Of a DNA stretch of 64,000 bases, positions 7,120-15,352 are shown one piece after another (positions within the stretch are counted from its first letter, which is position 1; each line of letters begins with the position of its first letter). The DNA lies in NCBI RefSeq assembly GCF_004135735.1, contig NZ_CP012670.1:9433501-9497500 (forward strand), written 5' to 3'. The position numbers were made by a program, and so were the translations under genes. The stretch comes from Sorangium cellulosum. Lineage in GTDB: Bacteria; Myxococcota_A; Polyangia; Polyangiales; Polyangiaceae. A model generated the notes under the pieces. That model searched no databases. It was not told where the DNA came from and saw only the letters and a list, made by a program, of their open reading frames with translations.

Positions 7120-9225
7120 GTGAGCGAGGTCGTCATGCGCCAGCGCGTCCCGGATGCAGTGATGGCAGCGAGCGCGGAGGAGCTCGCGAATGTCGAGCTG
7201 GAGGTCCTCGACTCCGCGATTCCGGGCGGCGCGCCGCTGGATCTCACGGGTCATGTGTTCGTCATCGGGCCGGCCGGCTCGGTGGACGGCGGCGCGCCGA
7301 GGGCCGATGGCGCGCCGATCCTCAACGGCAATGGGATGATCTATCGGATCGACTTCGGCAGCGGCGGGCCGGTCCGGCTGACCTCGCGGCTCGCGCGCAC
7401 GCCCTGTTATTACGCGGACGCCGCCTCGCGGCCCGGGACGCGCTTCGAGGAGCTCGGCTTTCATGACGCCGGGCTCCTGCGCTTCTCGCCCTCCCTCGGC
7501 CTGCGCAACCAGCTCAACGCCGCGCTCGTGCCCATGCACGCGCCGCGCGCGCCGGCGCGCCTCCTCGTCACGTACGACGCGGGGAGGCCGTACGAGATCG
7601 ACCCGGCGACGCTGGAGCTCGTCACCCCGGTCGGGCGCAACAGCGCGTGGTATCCGGGCGCGCCCGTCGATCACCCCTTTCCGATCACGCTCACGACCGC
7701 GCACCCCTGCTTCGACGCGGAGCGCGGCGAGCTCTGGGCCGTCAACTACGGGCGCGCGCTCCCCGGCCGCCTCATCGCGTCGCTCCCGCTCATCGACGAG
7801 CTCGGCGCGCTCCCGCGCTCGCTCGATCGGCTCGCGTCGGCGGCCGCGTCGATGGTCGAGCAGCAGCTGCTCCGGCCGAGCGCGGACCGGCTCGAGCTGT
7901 TCGCGAAGCGCGCGCTCGAGCGCCTGCCCGCGCGCTTCCGCCCCGTCGCGCCGCTCGATCCGGCCGACCTCGCCGCGCGGCAGGCGGCGCGCTTCGGCGG
8001 CGTCCCGCTCGCGGAGGCGGCCGGCGATTTCGTCTACCTCCTGCGCTGGGACGGGCACAACGAGCCGGAGCGGCACGCGCTCGTCCTGCCGGGCGGCGCG
8101 CCGGTGCGGATCGAGCAGAGCGTGCACCAGATCGGGCTGACGCGGCGCTGGATCGTGCTCGCGGACACGGCCTTCAGGATCGGCCTGGAGAGCGTCGCGA
8201 GCCTGCGCGCCCCGGCCAGCCCCGGGGTCGAGCGCCTGCTCCGGTCGCTGCTCACGATGCCGCAGGAGCCCTCGACGACGTTCTACCTGGTGCGGCGGGA
8301 CGCGCTGCGCCCGGGCGGCGGGCCGGTCGCCGTGAAGAAGATCGTCGTCCCGCTGGAGACGCTCCACTTCCTCGTCGACTACGAGGACGCGGGCGATCGC
8401 ATCACCGTGCACGCCGCGCACAACTGCGCGACCGATCACGGGGAGTGGATCCGGCCCTGCGACCGGCACGCGGCCGACAAGACGCCGGCGCCGCCGCGGC
8501 TGCTCGGGCTGCTCCCGGCCGGGCAGGCGGACGTGCACCGGATCGGCCGGTACACGCTCGACGCGGCGGCCGAGCGCGTGGTGGATCAGGCGGTGTTCGC
8601 CGACCCGGAGCGGGCGCTGGGCATCGGCCTCTACGCGTACCGGGAGGCGGGCGCGTCGTGGATGCCGCCCGATCGCCTGAAGAACGTCTACTGGCGCGGG
8701 TGCGGGATCTGGGACGATCTCTCGACCGAGTTCGTCGACCGGCTCTACGCGAGCTACCCGCACCGCGCGCTCCCGATGGCGACGCTCCGGCGGCTGCGCG
8801 CGGACGGCGGGCAGCCGGACAGCCTGTTCCGGTTCAACCACCGCGCGATGCGGATCGAGGATCGGTACGAGTTCCCCCGGCAGAGCGTGGGCTCCTGGCT
8901 CAGCTCGCTGCAGTTCGTGCCGCGGCGGGGCGGCAGCGGGGCGGACACGGACGGGTACGTGGTCGCGCTCGTGACGACGCCGCGCCGCGCGGAGGTCTGG
9001 ATCTTCGACGCGACGAACCTGGCGCGAGGGCCGCTCTGCAAGCTGGGGCACCCGTCGTTCCGCCCGGGGCTCACCCTCCACACCGCGTGGCTCAACGCGG
9101 TCGCGCCGTGGCGGGGCGGATACAGGGTGCCCGTGCGGGAGGATCACGAGGATTTCGTGGCCGAGTCCCCCTCGGACGAGGTGAGGGCGCTGTTCGAGGA
9201 GGAGGTCTATCCGCGCTTCGATTGA
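7120..9225 (+). CDS. Carotenoid cleavage oxygenase (RPE65 family)
   Basis: A 701-residue member of the carotenoid oxygenase family, non-heme Fe(II) enzymes that split carotenoids or related polyenes/stilbenes with O2. The conserved N-terminal block is present (LTGHVFVIGPAGSVDGG, then NGNGMIYRIDFGSGG). Four candidate iron-binding His regions can be traced in order: TTAHPCFD, SVHQIGLTRRWIV, ETLHFLVDYED and LTLHTAWL near the C terminus. It is longer than many bacterial members. No signal peptide is seen. The GTG start is used here; an ATG 15 nt on (residue 6) is an alternative. It converges with the KAS III-like gene, the stops being only 9 bp apart. The natural substrate is unknown. Confidence 0.88.
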   Translation: MSEVVMRQRVPDAVMAASAEELANVELEVLDSAIPGGAPLDLTGHVFVIGPAGSVDGGAPRADGAPILNGNGMIYRIDFGSGGPVRLTSRLARTPCYYADAASRPGTRFEELGFHDAGLLRFSPSLGLRNQLNAALVPMHAPRAPARLLVTYDAGRPYEIDPATLELVTPVGRNSAWYPGAPVDHPFPITLTTAHPCFDAERGELWAVNYGRALPGRLIASLPLIDELGALPRSLDRLASAAASMVEQQLLRPSADRLELFAKRALERLPARFRPVAPLDPADLAARQAARFGGVPLAEAAGDFVYLLRWDGHNEPERHALVLPGGAPVRIEQSVHQIGLTRRWIVLADTAFRIGLESVASLRAPASPGVERLLRSLLTMPQEPSTTFYLVRRDALRPGGGPVAVKKIVVPLETLHFLVDYEDAGDRITVHAAHNCATDHGEWIRPCDRHAADKTPAPPRLLGLLPAGQADVHRIGRYTLDAAAERVVDQAVFADPERALGIGLYAYREAGASWMPPDRLKNVYWRGCGIWDDLSTEFVDRLYASYPHRALPMATLRRLRADGGQPDSLFRFNHRAMRIEDRYEFPRQSVGSWLSSLQFVPRRGGSGADTDGYVVALVTTPRRAEVWIFDATNLARGPLCKLGHPSFRPGLTLHTAWLNAVAPWRGGYRVPVREDHEDFVAESPSDEVRALFEEEVYPRFD

Positions 9226-9234
9226 GGCGCCCGA

Positions 9235-10236
9235 TCAGATCGCGCCCGGGCTCCCGCCGTAGCGCAGGACGTGCGCGGCGGCGGAGCCCACCCCCGTGCC
9301 GAGCAGCAGGATGCGGTCGCCGCGCCGGAGCTTGCCCCCCTCGACGAGCTCGGTCAGGCAGATGGGGAGCGACGCCGAGGCGGTGTCCCCGTGGCGGTCC
9401 ACGTCGCTGTACTGCTGGGAGGCGGACGCGCCCAGCGCCTCGCAGAGGAGCCGCCGCAGCGGGAGCCACGGCTGGTGCGCCACCAGCCAGCGGACGGCGT
9501 CCATGCCGACGCCGGCCGCGGCGAGCGCCCGCCGGCTCACCTCGATCGACAGCCGGTGAACCGCGTCGCGCGGCCAGCGCTCGTCCGCCGCCGCGCGGAG
9601 GCCGTCGCAGGCGGCGTCCGCGCCGCCCCGGGCCGGCCCCTCGCACCGCGGGGCCTCGCGGGCGCCCGGGGGGCCGGCGCCGCGCGCCGAGGCCTCGACC
9701 CCGAGGCCGTCGCTCGGCTCGAGCAGCACGCCCGCGGCGCCGTCTCCCAGGACCGCCGCGAGGTCGTCGCCGGCTCGCGGGAGCCCCGCGCGCAGGCGCC
9801 ACGACCGCACCTCGCTCGACACGATGAGCACGCGCCGCGCGCCCGCGTCGAGGTGCCGATTCGCCACGTCGAGGGCCTCCGCGAAGCCGCCGCGCGCGGG
9901 GCAGAGATCGAGGACCAGCGACGGAGACAGGCCGACCATGCACGCGGCCAGGGCCGCGCCGCCGGCGTCCCCGCGCGCGCAGCCGTCGCTCGTCATGAGG
10001 AGGACGTCCACGAACGGGTCGCGGAGCCGGCCCGCCTCGATGAGCTGCCGCAGCACCGCCGCGGCCATGGACAGCGTGGTCTCCGCCGGGCCCGCGAGGC
10101 GCCGCTCCCGGACCCCGGTCGCCCGCTCCAGCCAGTCGGCGGACCAGGGGAGACCATGGCTCGTGATGAGCTCCTGGTTCGTGACGACGCGCTCCGGAAG
10201 ATACTTCGCGACGGCCGTGATGCGACCCCTGGGCAT
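9235..10236 (-). CDS. KAS III-like ketosynthase/acyltransferase with Cys-His-Asp triad
   Basis: A 333-residue thiolase-fold protein related to FabH. The N terminus (ITAVAKYLPERVVTNQELI) and the ERATGVRERR motif are typical. The nucleophilic Cys lies in LDLCPARGG (about residue 112), the His in VAHQPWLPLRRLL, and the C terminus GTGVGSAAAHVLRY matches the family. The position of the third catalytic residue, Asn in FabH (HGNTSAAS), is Asp here (HGDTASAS). A Cys-His-Asp triad is known from KAS III-like acyltransferases such as CerJ that make esters, so an acyl-transfer role in secondary metabolism is possible. The start is Met of MPRGRIT; a longer frame to 10296 looks unnatural. Confidence 0.85.
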   Translation of the reverse strand: MPRGRITAVAKYLPERVVTNQELITSHGLPWSADWLERATGVRERRLAGPAETTLSMAAAVLRQLIEAGRLRDPFVDVLLMTSDGCARGDAGGAALAACMVGLSPSLVLDLCPARGGFAEALDVANRHLDAGARRVLIVSSEVRSWRLRAGLPRAGDDLAAVLGDGAAGVLLEPSDGLGVEASARGAGPPGAREAPRCEGPARGGADAACDGLRAAADERWPRDAVHRLSIEVSRRALAAAGVGMDAVRWLVAHQPWLPLRRLLCEALGASASQQYSDVDRHGDTASASLPICLTELVEGGKLRRGDRILLLGTGVGSAAAHVLRYGGSPGAI

Positions 10237-11168
10237 GTTTCCGCTCTGTTCCAGCGCCCGCGCGCAGCGTGCGCCGGCGCAGCAAACCTTGGCCAAGACG
10301 ACTCGAGCCGGCGGCTCACCGGTCGGTCATTGCCGGGCACGCCGACGAGCCAGCGTCCCGGACACCATGAGGCATACCGCCTTCAGATCACGAATTCGTG
10401 CGCCACACCACAATGCACACGATCCCTCCCTCCCCCAGAGAGCAATGCTCAGGGGACCATTGAAGGAACCTCCCGCGCAAGGGGTTGAATCTCGCGCTCT
10501 CCAGGCGAACGACCGGAATGTCGGGCGCCGGGCGACAGACACCGAAACCTGCGCGCGTCTCCACATCTCGCTGCGACGGACGCTCGGCGCCGTTCTGTCG
10601 CGGAGCATGCGATGATGGCGACGGCGGACGGTTCCGGCCGGGACCGACGCTTCCGCTCTCGCGAGCGCGCGAATGCACGAGCGTGTCGGAGGGGTCCGCG
10701 CTGAGCAGGCCGGGGGCAGCGCGCGCGTGTGGCTCGGACGGCGCGATCGGTCGCGTCGGCGCCGGGCGCGGTCCGCGTGTTTCGGATCCCGGAGGGAGGC
10801 GCCACCTGTCTCGTGAATCCCACGGCCCGCCGCGACCGCTGCGCGGCGCGCGTCGCGCGGCGCCCTCGGGCGGGCTCCGCGCGCCTCGCGGGCGCTGCGC
10901 GCCGCAACGCGCGTGATCGCGCGGGAGGGTGGGATTCCAGCTCTCCGGCGTGACGACCGCGCCTTTCAGGATCCACCACCATCGAATCGCGGAGAACTCC
11001 CAAGGGACCGCAGATCCGAGGAGTGCCTATTCCGCGAATGCAGCCCTCGAATTCACGCGGTCGGCACGCGGCAGCCTCTGCACAGGAGCTCGAGGCACAC
11101 AGCCTGCTCTCCGGTGAGCCAAGGTGTTCGGGGGCCGCAGGGCCGATCAGGGACACCGGGGAGGACCA
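10237..11168. other. Long non-coding stretch (about 930 bp)
   Basis: No open frame here shows recognisable protein sequence, a signal peptide or a good ribosome site. Parts are unusually AT-richer for the window (around 10380-10460 and 10960-11100). It must contain the promoters of the KAS III-like gene and of the repeat lipoprotein at 11169. It could hold a small RNA, but nothing specific was seen. Confidence 0.4.
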
Positions 11169-12032
11169 ATGATCTCGATTCATGGCAAGATGATGGGTCT
11201 CGCGATGGTGCTTGCGCTCGGCGCCGGGTGCGCGGCCAGCGCGGACGAGGAGCTCGACCTGGAGGCCACGGAGCTCGACGAGGTGAGCGAGGCGCTGGAG
11301 GACGCCGAGCGCGGCGGGTACACGTCCCAGGTTCAGGCGCAGGTCGGCCAGATGGGTCCCAGCAAGCTCGGCATGCCCCCGAGCAAGGGCGTGCTGCCCG
11401 GCAAGGGGCCCATGCTCCCCGGCAAGGGCGCGTACCCGGGCAAGGGCGAGCTCCTGCCTGGCAAGGGCGCGTTCCCGGGCAAGGGCGAGCTCCTGCCTGG
11501 CAAGGGCGCGTTCCCGGGCAAGGGCGCCCTCCCCTCCAAGGGTGGCTATCCCACCAAGGGCGGATACACGGGGCAGGGGCCGGCGCAGATCGGTCAGGCC
11601 TCGGTCGGGCAGGCGGGCCTCGTCGAGGCGCAGGTCGGGCAGGCGGGTCCGGCGCAGATCGGCCAGGCCGGCGTCGGCCAGATCGGCCAGGCCGGCGTCG
11701 GCCAGATCAGCCAGGCGGGTCCGGCGCAGATCGGCCAGGCCGGCGTCGGCCAGATCGGCAAGGGCCTCGTCGGGCAGACGGGCGCCGTCTCGCAGTCGGG
11801 CCTCACCTCGCAGGAGACCGGGCAGCGTGAGGGCGCGCGCTTCTGGGGCGGCCTCGGCTGCGGCCTCGGCGGCTTCGGCTGGGGCGGCTTGGGCGGCTTT
11901 GGCGGCTGCGGTCTGACGGCCGTCACGACGTCGATCACCAGCATCATCCCGAGCTGGGGCGGCTTCGGCGGCTGCGGCTTCGGCGGCTTCGGCGGCTTCG
12001 GCGGCTGCGGCTTCGGCGGCGGCCTGTGGTGA
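11169..12032 (+). CDS. Repeat-rich secreted lipoprotein (LPGKG, GQAGVGQI and Gly-Phe repeats)
   Basis: A 287-residue protein. The ATG has GGGAGG just upstream. A lipoprotein leader ends in LGAGC (Cys near residue 22). An acidic linker follows (ADEELDLEATELDEVSEALE). Then come three low-complexity blocks: LPGKG/FPGKG pentapeptide-type repeats (about 75-135), a Gln-Gly block built on GQAGVGQI and GPAQIGQ (about 138-205), and a Gly/Phe/Cys/Trp-rich tail built on GGFGGCGFGG (about 225-287). The composition recalls structural or adhesive proteins such as silks and elastins. It is probably exported to the outer membrane or matrix. No catalytic domain; function unknown. Confidence 0.75.
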   Translation: MISIHGKMMGLAMVLALGAGCAASADEELDLEATELDEVSEALEDAERGGYTSQVQAQVGQMGPSKLGMPPSKGVLPGKGPMLPGKGAYPGKGELLPGKGAFPGKGELLPGKGAFPGKGALPSKGGYPTKGGYTGQGPAQIGQASVGQAGLVEAQVGQAGPAQIGQAGVGQIGQAGVGQISQAGPAQIGQAGVGQIGKGLVGQTGAVSQSGLTSQETGQREGARFWGGLGCGLGGFGWGGLGGFGGCGLTAVTTSITSIIPSWGGFGGCGFGGFGGFGGCGFGGGLW

Positions 12033-12133
12033 TCCCGCGCTGATCCATTCCCCCATCTCCTGGCACCGCGGGCCCGGGTGTCTCTGGGTCCCGCGACGCC
12101 GCTCCAGTTCTCCTCTTCGCTGGAGCTCCCGAG

Positions 12134-12172
12134 CGCCGGCAGCCTGGGGTTCGATATCCCAGGCTGCCGGCG
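12134..12172. terminator. Strong bidirectional hairpin terminator
   Basis: Perfect 15-bp arms (12134-12148 and 12158-12172; stem includes GCCGGCAGCCTGGG) around a 9-nt loop, placed between the convergent repeat lipoprotein and GH15 genes. Position and strength suit a bidirectional terminator. Confidence 0.75.
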
Positions 12173-12250
12173 GCTCCCTCTCTCTCTCCCCGCGAGCCGG
12201 GGTCCCCCGGAACCCGGCGTGCCCCACCACCAGGATCCTCCGTTGTCCTG

Positions 12251-14080
12251 TCAGGCGCCCCGGCCGAGCGCGCGATCCAGGTAGCAGGCGGCGCTGACCA
12301 GGCCGAGGTGGGTGAAGGCCTGGGGGAAGTTGCCGAGCAGCTCCCCGCTCGCCCCGATCTGCTCGGAGTACAGGCCGAGGTGGTTGGCGTAGGTGAGCAT
12401 CTTCTCGAAGATGAAGCGCGCCTCCTCGAGGCGGCCGGCGCGCGCCAGCGCCTCGACCAGCCAGAACGTGCAGATGCTGAAGGTGCCCTCCCTGCCGGTC
12501 AGGCCGTCGCCGGCGCCCTTGCCGATCTCGTAGCGATGGACGAGGGTGTCGCTCGCGAGCTCCGCGAGCGTGCGATCGAGGGTGCTCAGGATGCGCGGAT
12601 CGGTGGGGGAGATGAAGCGCATGAGCGGCATCAAGAGGTTGCTCGCGTCGAGCGCCTCCGAGCCGAACGACTGCACGAACGTCCTCCGCTTCGCGTCCCA
12701 GCCGCGGGTCATGATCGTGTCGAAGATGTCGTCGCGCGCGCGGGTGACCCGCTGGCGATCGAGCGGCAAAGAGCGCTTGTCGGCCAGCCGCAGCGTCCGG
12801 TCGAGGGCGACCCAGCACTGCAGCTTCGAGTAGACGAACTGCTGCTTTCCGCCCCGGACCTCCCAGATGCTCTCGTCGGCCTGCTCCCAGCTCTGGCAGA
12901 CCCAGTACGCCATGCGCCGGAGCTCGCGCCAGAAGTCGTACGAGATGGGAGCGCCGTACTTGTCGAACAGGTACACGGAGTCGATGAGCTCGCCGTAGAT
13001 GTCGAGCTGGAGCTGCTCGGTCGCCCCGTTGCCGACCCGGACAGGCCTCGATCCGCGGTAGCCGTCGAGGTGCGGGAGCGCGATCTCGGGCAGATCGTGG
13101 CGGCCGTCGACGCCGTACATGAGCTGGAGCGGCCCGGTGGGGCCGTCCTCCTCGGAGACGCGGGCGGCCAGCCACTCCATGAACCGCGCCGCCTCCTCGG
13201 TGTAGCCGAGCCGGAGGAACCCGTAGAGCGTGAACGCGGCGTCGCGCACCCAGACATAGCGATAGTCCCAGTTGCGGACGCCCCCGATCTCCTCGGGCAG
13301 GCTCGTCGTCGCCGCGGCGACGATCGCGCCCGTCGGCTCGAACGTGAGCAGCTTGAGGACGAGCGCCGACCTGTGGACCATCTCGCGCCAGCGCCCCTTG
13401 TAGCGCGACTTGCCGAGCCAGCCCCGCCAGAAGGCGACCGTGCGCCGGAGGGCGTCATCGCCGTGGATGGGCATCCCGAGCAGGTCGCCGTTCGTCGTCG
13501 TCCAGTCCTCCACCTGGCGCAGCGCGAAGGTGGCGGACTCGCCGGGCTCCAGCACGAACTCCGCGGTCACCCCGCCGGCGCCGTCGCTCGACAGGGGGAC
13601 CGGGCTGATCAGCGCGACGTCGAGGCCCTCGGAGTCGAAGACCGCGCCGCGCGGGTCGTCGAGGATGACGCGGTGGGGGCGGCGGGCGAAGTCCATCGCG
13701 GGGCGGCAGGCGAGTCGGAAGCGCACGGCCCCGCGGACGGCCCGGGCGACGCGGACGATCTGGTGCATGCCGCGGCGGTAGGCGCCGTACGTGTCCCGGT
13801 GGATGGGCATGAAATCGCAGACCTCGCCCACGCCGTCGACGTCGAGGAACCGCGTCAGCAGCACGTTGGTGTCGGGCATGTACATCTGCTTGCGCGACGT
13901 GGTGTGCGCCGCCGCGAGCTGGAAGCTGCCGCCCTTGCGGTCGTCGAGGATGGCCGCGAACACGCTCGGCGAGTCGAAGTGGGGCAGGCAGCACCAGTCG
14001 ATGGATCCATCCATGCCGACCAGCGCGATCGAATGCATGTCCCCGATGACGCCGTAAGACTCGATGGGCTTGTAGGGCAT
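12251..14080 (-). CDS. Glycoside hydrolase family 15 (glucoamylase/trehalase type)
   Basis: A 609-residue cytoplasmic protein (no signal peptide). It begins with the family's N-terminal pattern PIESYGVIGDMHSIALVGMDG and SIDWCCLPHFDSPSVFAAIL. The (alpha/alpha)6 catalytic part has NWDYRYVWVRDAAFTLYGF and the C-terminal acid/base regions GREGTFSICTFWLVEALA and LGLYSEQIGASGELLGNFPQ, with the candidate catalytic Glu in EGTF and SEQ. Members hydrolyse alpha-glucosidic bonds; bacterial proteins of this length include GH15 trehalases as well as glucoamylases, and sequence alone does not separate them. The ATG has AAGGAG upstream. A GC-rich hairpin lies about 65 nt before the start. Confidence 0.92.
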   Translation of the reverse strand: MPYKPIESYGVIGDMHSIALVGMDGSIDWCCLPHFDSPSVFAAILDDRKGGSFQLAAAHTTSRKQMYMPDTNVLLTRFLDVDGVGEVCDFMPIHRDTYGAYRRGMHQIVRVARAVRGAVRFRLACRPAMDFARRPHRVILDDPRGAVFDSEGLDVALISPVPLSSDGAGGVTAEFVLEPGESATFALRQVEDWTTTNGDLLGMPIHGDDALRRTVAFWRGWLGKSRYKGRWREMVHRSALVLKLLTFEPTGAIVAAATTSLPEEIGGVRNWDYRYVWVRDAAFTLYGFLRLGYTEEAARFMEWLAARVSEEDGPTGPLQLMYGVDGRHDLPEIALPHLDGYRGSRPVRVGNGATEQLQLDIYGELIDSVYLFDKYGAPISYDFWRELRRMAYWVCQSWEQADESIWEVRGGKQQFVYSKLQCWVALDRTLRLADKRSLPLDRQRVTRARDDIFDTIMTRGWDAKRRTFVQSFGSEALDASNLLMPLMRFISPTDPRILSTLDRTLAELASDTLVHRYEIGKGAGDGLTGREGTFSICTFWLVEALARAGRLEEARFIFEKMLTYANHLGLYSEQIGASGELLGNFPQAFTHLGLVSAACYLDRALGRGA

Positions 14081-14145
14081 CGCCTCTCCTTGCTAGAGCG
14101 GGTGTGGGCCGGGCCTGGCACGCTTTCCGGAGGGCCAGGAGCGCT

Positions 14146-14169
14146 GGCGGGCCCCCGAAGGGGCCCGCC
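14146..14169. promoter_or_regulatory. GC-rich hairpin in the GH15 upstream region
   Basis: Perfect 10-bp arms (GGCGGGCCCC at 14146-14155, GGGGCCCGCC at 14160-14169) close a CGAA tetraloop. It lies between the decayed two-component remnant and the GH15 start, so it may terminate upstream transcription or attenuate the GH15 mRNA leader. Confidence 0.5.
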
Positions 14170-14282
14170 GGAGCGCGAGGCTCAGAGGCGAGCGTACCAA
14201 GTCCGGCCCGCACCTGCGCCAGGGTCGTGCTCGTCCGGACGGAATTGTTCTGGTGGCGCCCCTCGATTTTGTTACCTATCCC

Positions 14283-14720
14283 ACGATCGTAGCGGTAACC
14301 GCGAGAGCTTCCGCTGGAGCGAGCGCCGGTGCATCCGGAGCTTGCACGCCGCCTCGGAAATATTGCCGTCGCAGTCAGCGAGCACGCGCTGGAGGTACTC
14401 CCACTCGACCCGCTCGAGCGACGGCAGGTCCCCCTCGCCGCCCGCGGCCGGAGAAGCCGAGCAGCGCTCTCGGGCGCGGCGCGTCCGCGCGGAGGTCCGA
14501 CCGCATGCGCGCGATCACGACGCGGCAGCGCTCGACCTGCTCGGCGATCGTGCGGGCGCGGCGCCTCGCCTCCTCGGTCGCCTCGGGGTCGCGGGCGCCC
14601 TGCTCGGCGAGGACCGCGAGGGTCCCGAGCGGTGGACCGAGCTCGTGGTCGGTGCCGGCCGAGCGCGCCGAGCGCCTGGATGCGCGACGACTCCTCGGCG
14701 CGCCGGCGCAGCGCGAGGCG
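14283..14720 (-). pseudogene. Decayed, internally deleted copy of the RegA/RegB system
   Basis: This stretch is closely similar over two blocks to the intact pair at 30396-32221, in the same orientation. About 14283-14480 corresponds to the 3' end of the response regulator (Fis-type helix-turn-helix region); about 14480-14720 corresponds to the histidine kinase around its H-box. Roughly 810 bp between these regions are missing, which joins the kinase fragment to the regulator tail. Small indels and substitutions break the frame, for example loss of bases around 14640-14665. No full protein can be made. It shows that this two-component locus was duplicated and one copy decayed. Confidence 0.85.
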
Positions 14721-15229
14721 GCGGCGCGGGCTCTCGGGCAGGGTGCGCGCCTCCGGCGTGAACGCCCGCGGGGCCGCGCGCGGGACGCATCACGCCAGCA
14801 ATGCAACCGAGGACGGGGGAGCATCAATGCGAGGGGGCAGAGACGCAGGAAGACCGTTGACCTCTCGCGTCTCTGCGCTCACGCGGCCTCGCGTTGACTT
14901 CTCGGGGAGCGCGCCGTTTCACACCGCTGGGCGCTCGGAGCGGGGCAAGCCGTTCGGGAGCACATCCGCCATGAGGGTCATCCGCACTCTCCGGAGCCGT
15001 GATCCAGCCCGTGAACGGTCACGTCAATCCAGCAAAAGAGAAAGAGAGCAGATGAGCGTCCTGGTCAAACGCCCTGGCAGGCGGGACCTGTCGCAACCGG
15101 ACGATGAACAGGCCTGCATGCGGCCGGACTCCCGATGGCCCTTCGGGAATTGACCGCCGCGGAGCGGGGCTGGTACGGTCGGCCACCGTTCGTACCTGCG
15201 CAGCTCGTCCGACTTGGGAAAGGCAACCG
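14721..15229. other. Non-coding stretch with a 9-bp inverted repeat
   Basis: No convincing gene. A perfect inverted repeat, CAGAGACGC (14838-14846) and GCGTCTCTG (14867-14875), contains TTGACC in its loop. A second TTGAC follows near 14895, so promoter elements or a small structured RNA are possible. The stretch from about 15020 to 15229 is the likely promoter region of the small operon starting at 15230. Confidence 0.4.
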
Positions 15230-15352
15230 ATGAGACATCGGCTCGGCATCCTGCTCGTTGTGCTCGCCTGTGGCTGCTCGATCCTGGACCCCAGCGATCG
15301 CGACGAGCTGAGAAAGCGGATCGCTGCAATGCCGCCGAGCAACTGGCCGTGA
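15230..15352 (+). CDS. 40-residue lipoprotein, first gene of a small operon
   Basis: A very short protein with a complete lipoprotein leader (MRHRLGILLVVLACGCSIL, lipobox LACGC) and about 22 mature residues. The ATG is preceded by GGGAAAGG. Its TGA stop overlaps the GTG of the next gene as GTGA. Either it is a genuine small lipoprotein coupled to that gene, or a frameshift near its end separates a leader from the next reading frame. The clean overlap favours a true two-gene arrangement, but a sequencing or mutational frameshift cannot be excluded. Confidence 0.55.
   Translation: MRHRLGILLVVLACGCSILDPSDRDELRKRIAAMPPSNWP

Noticed and set aside
10449..13175. Minus-strand frame of about 900 codons spanning the repeat lipoprotein and part of GH15
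   Set aside because: It lies in the wrong frame for GH15 and antisense to the lipoprotein; only Arg/Ala/Leu-rich filler with repeat mirror sequence (LADLADAGLADL).
12308..14761. Plus-strand open frame of about 817 codons opposite the GH15 gene
   Set aside because: Antisense shadow of a clear GH15 gene, running on into the regB-derived pseudogene and a hairpin.
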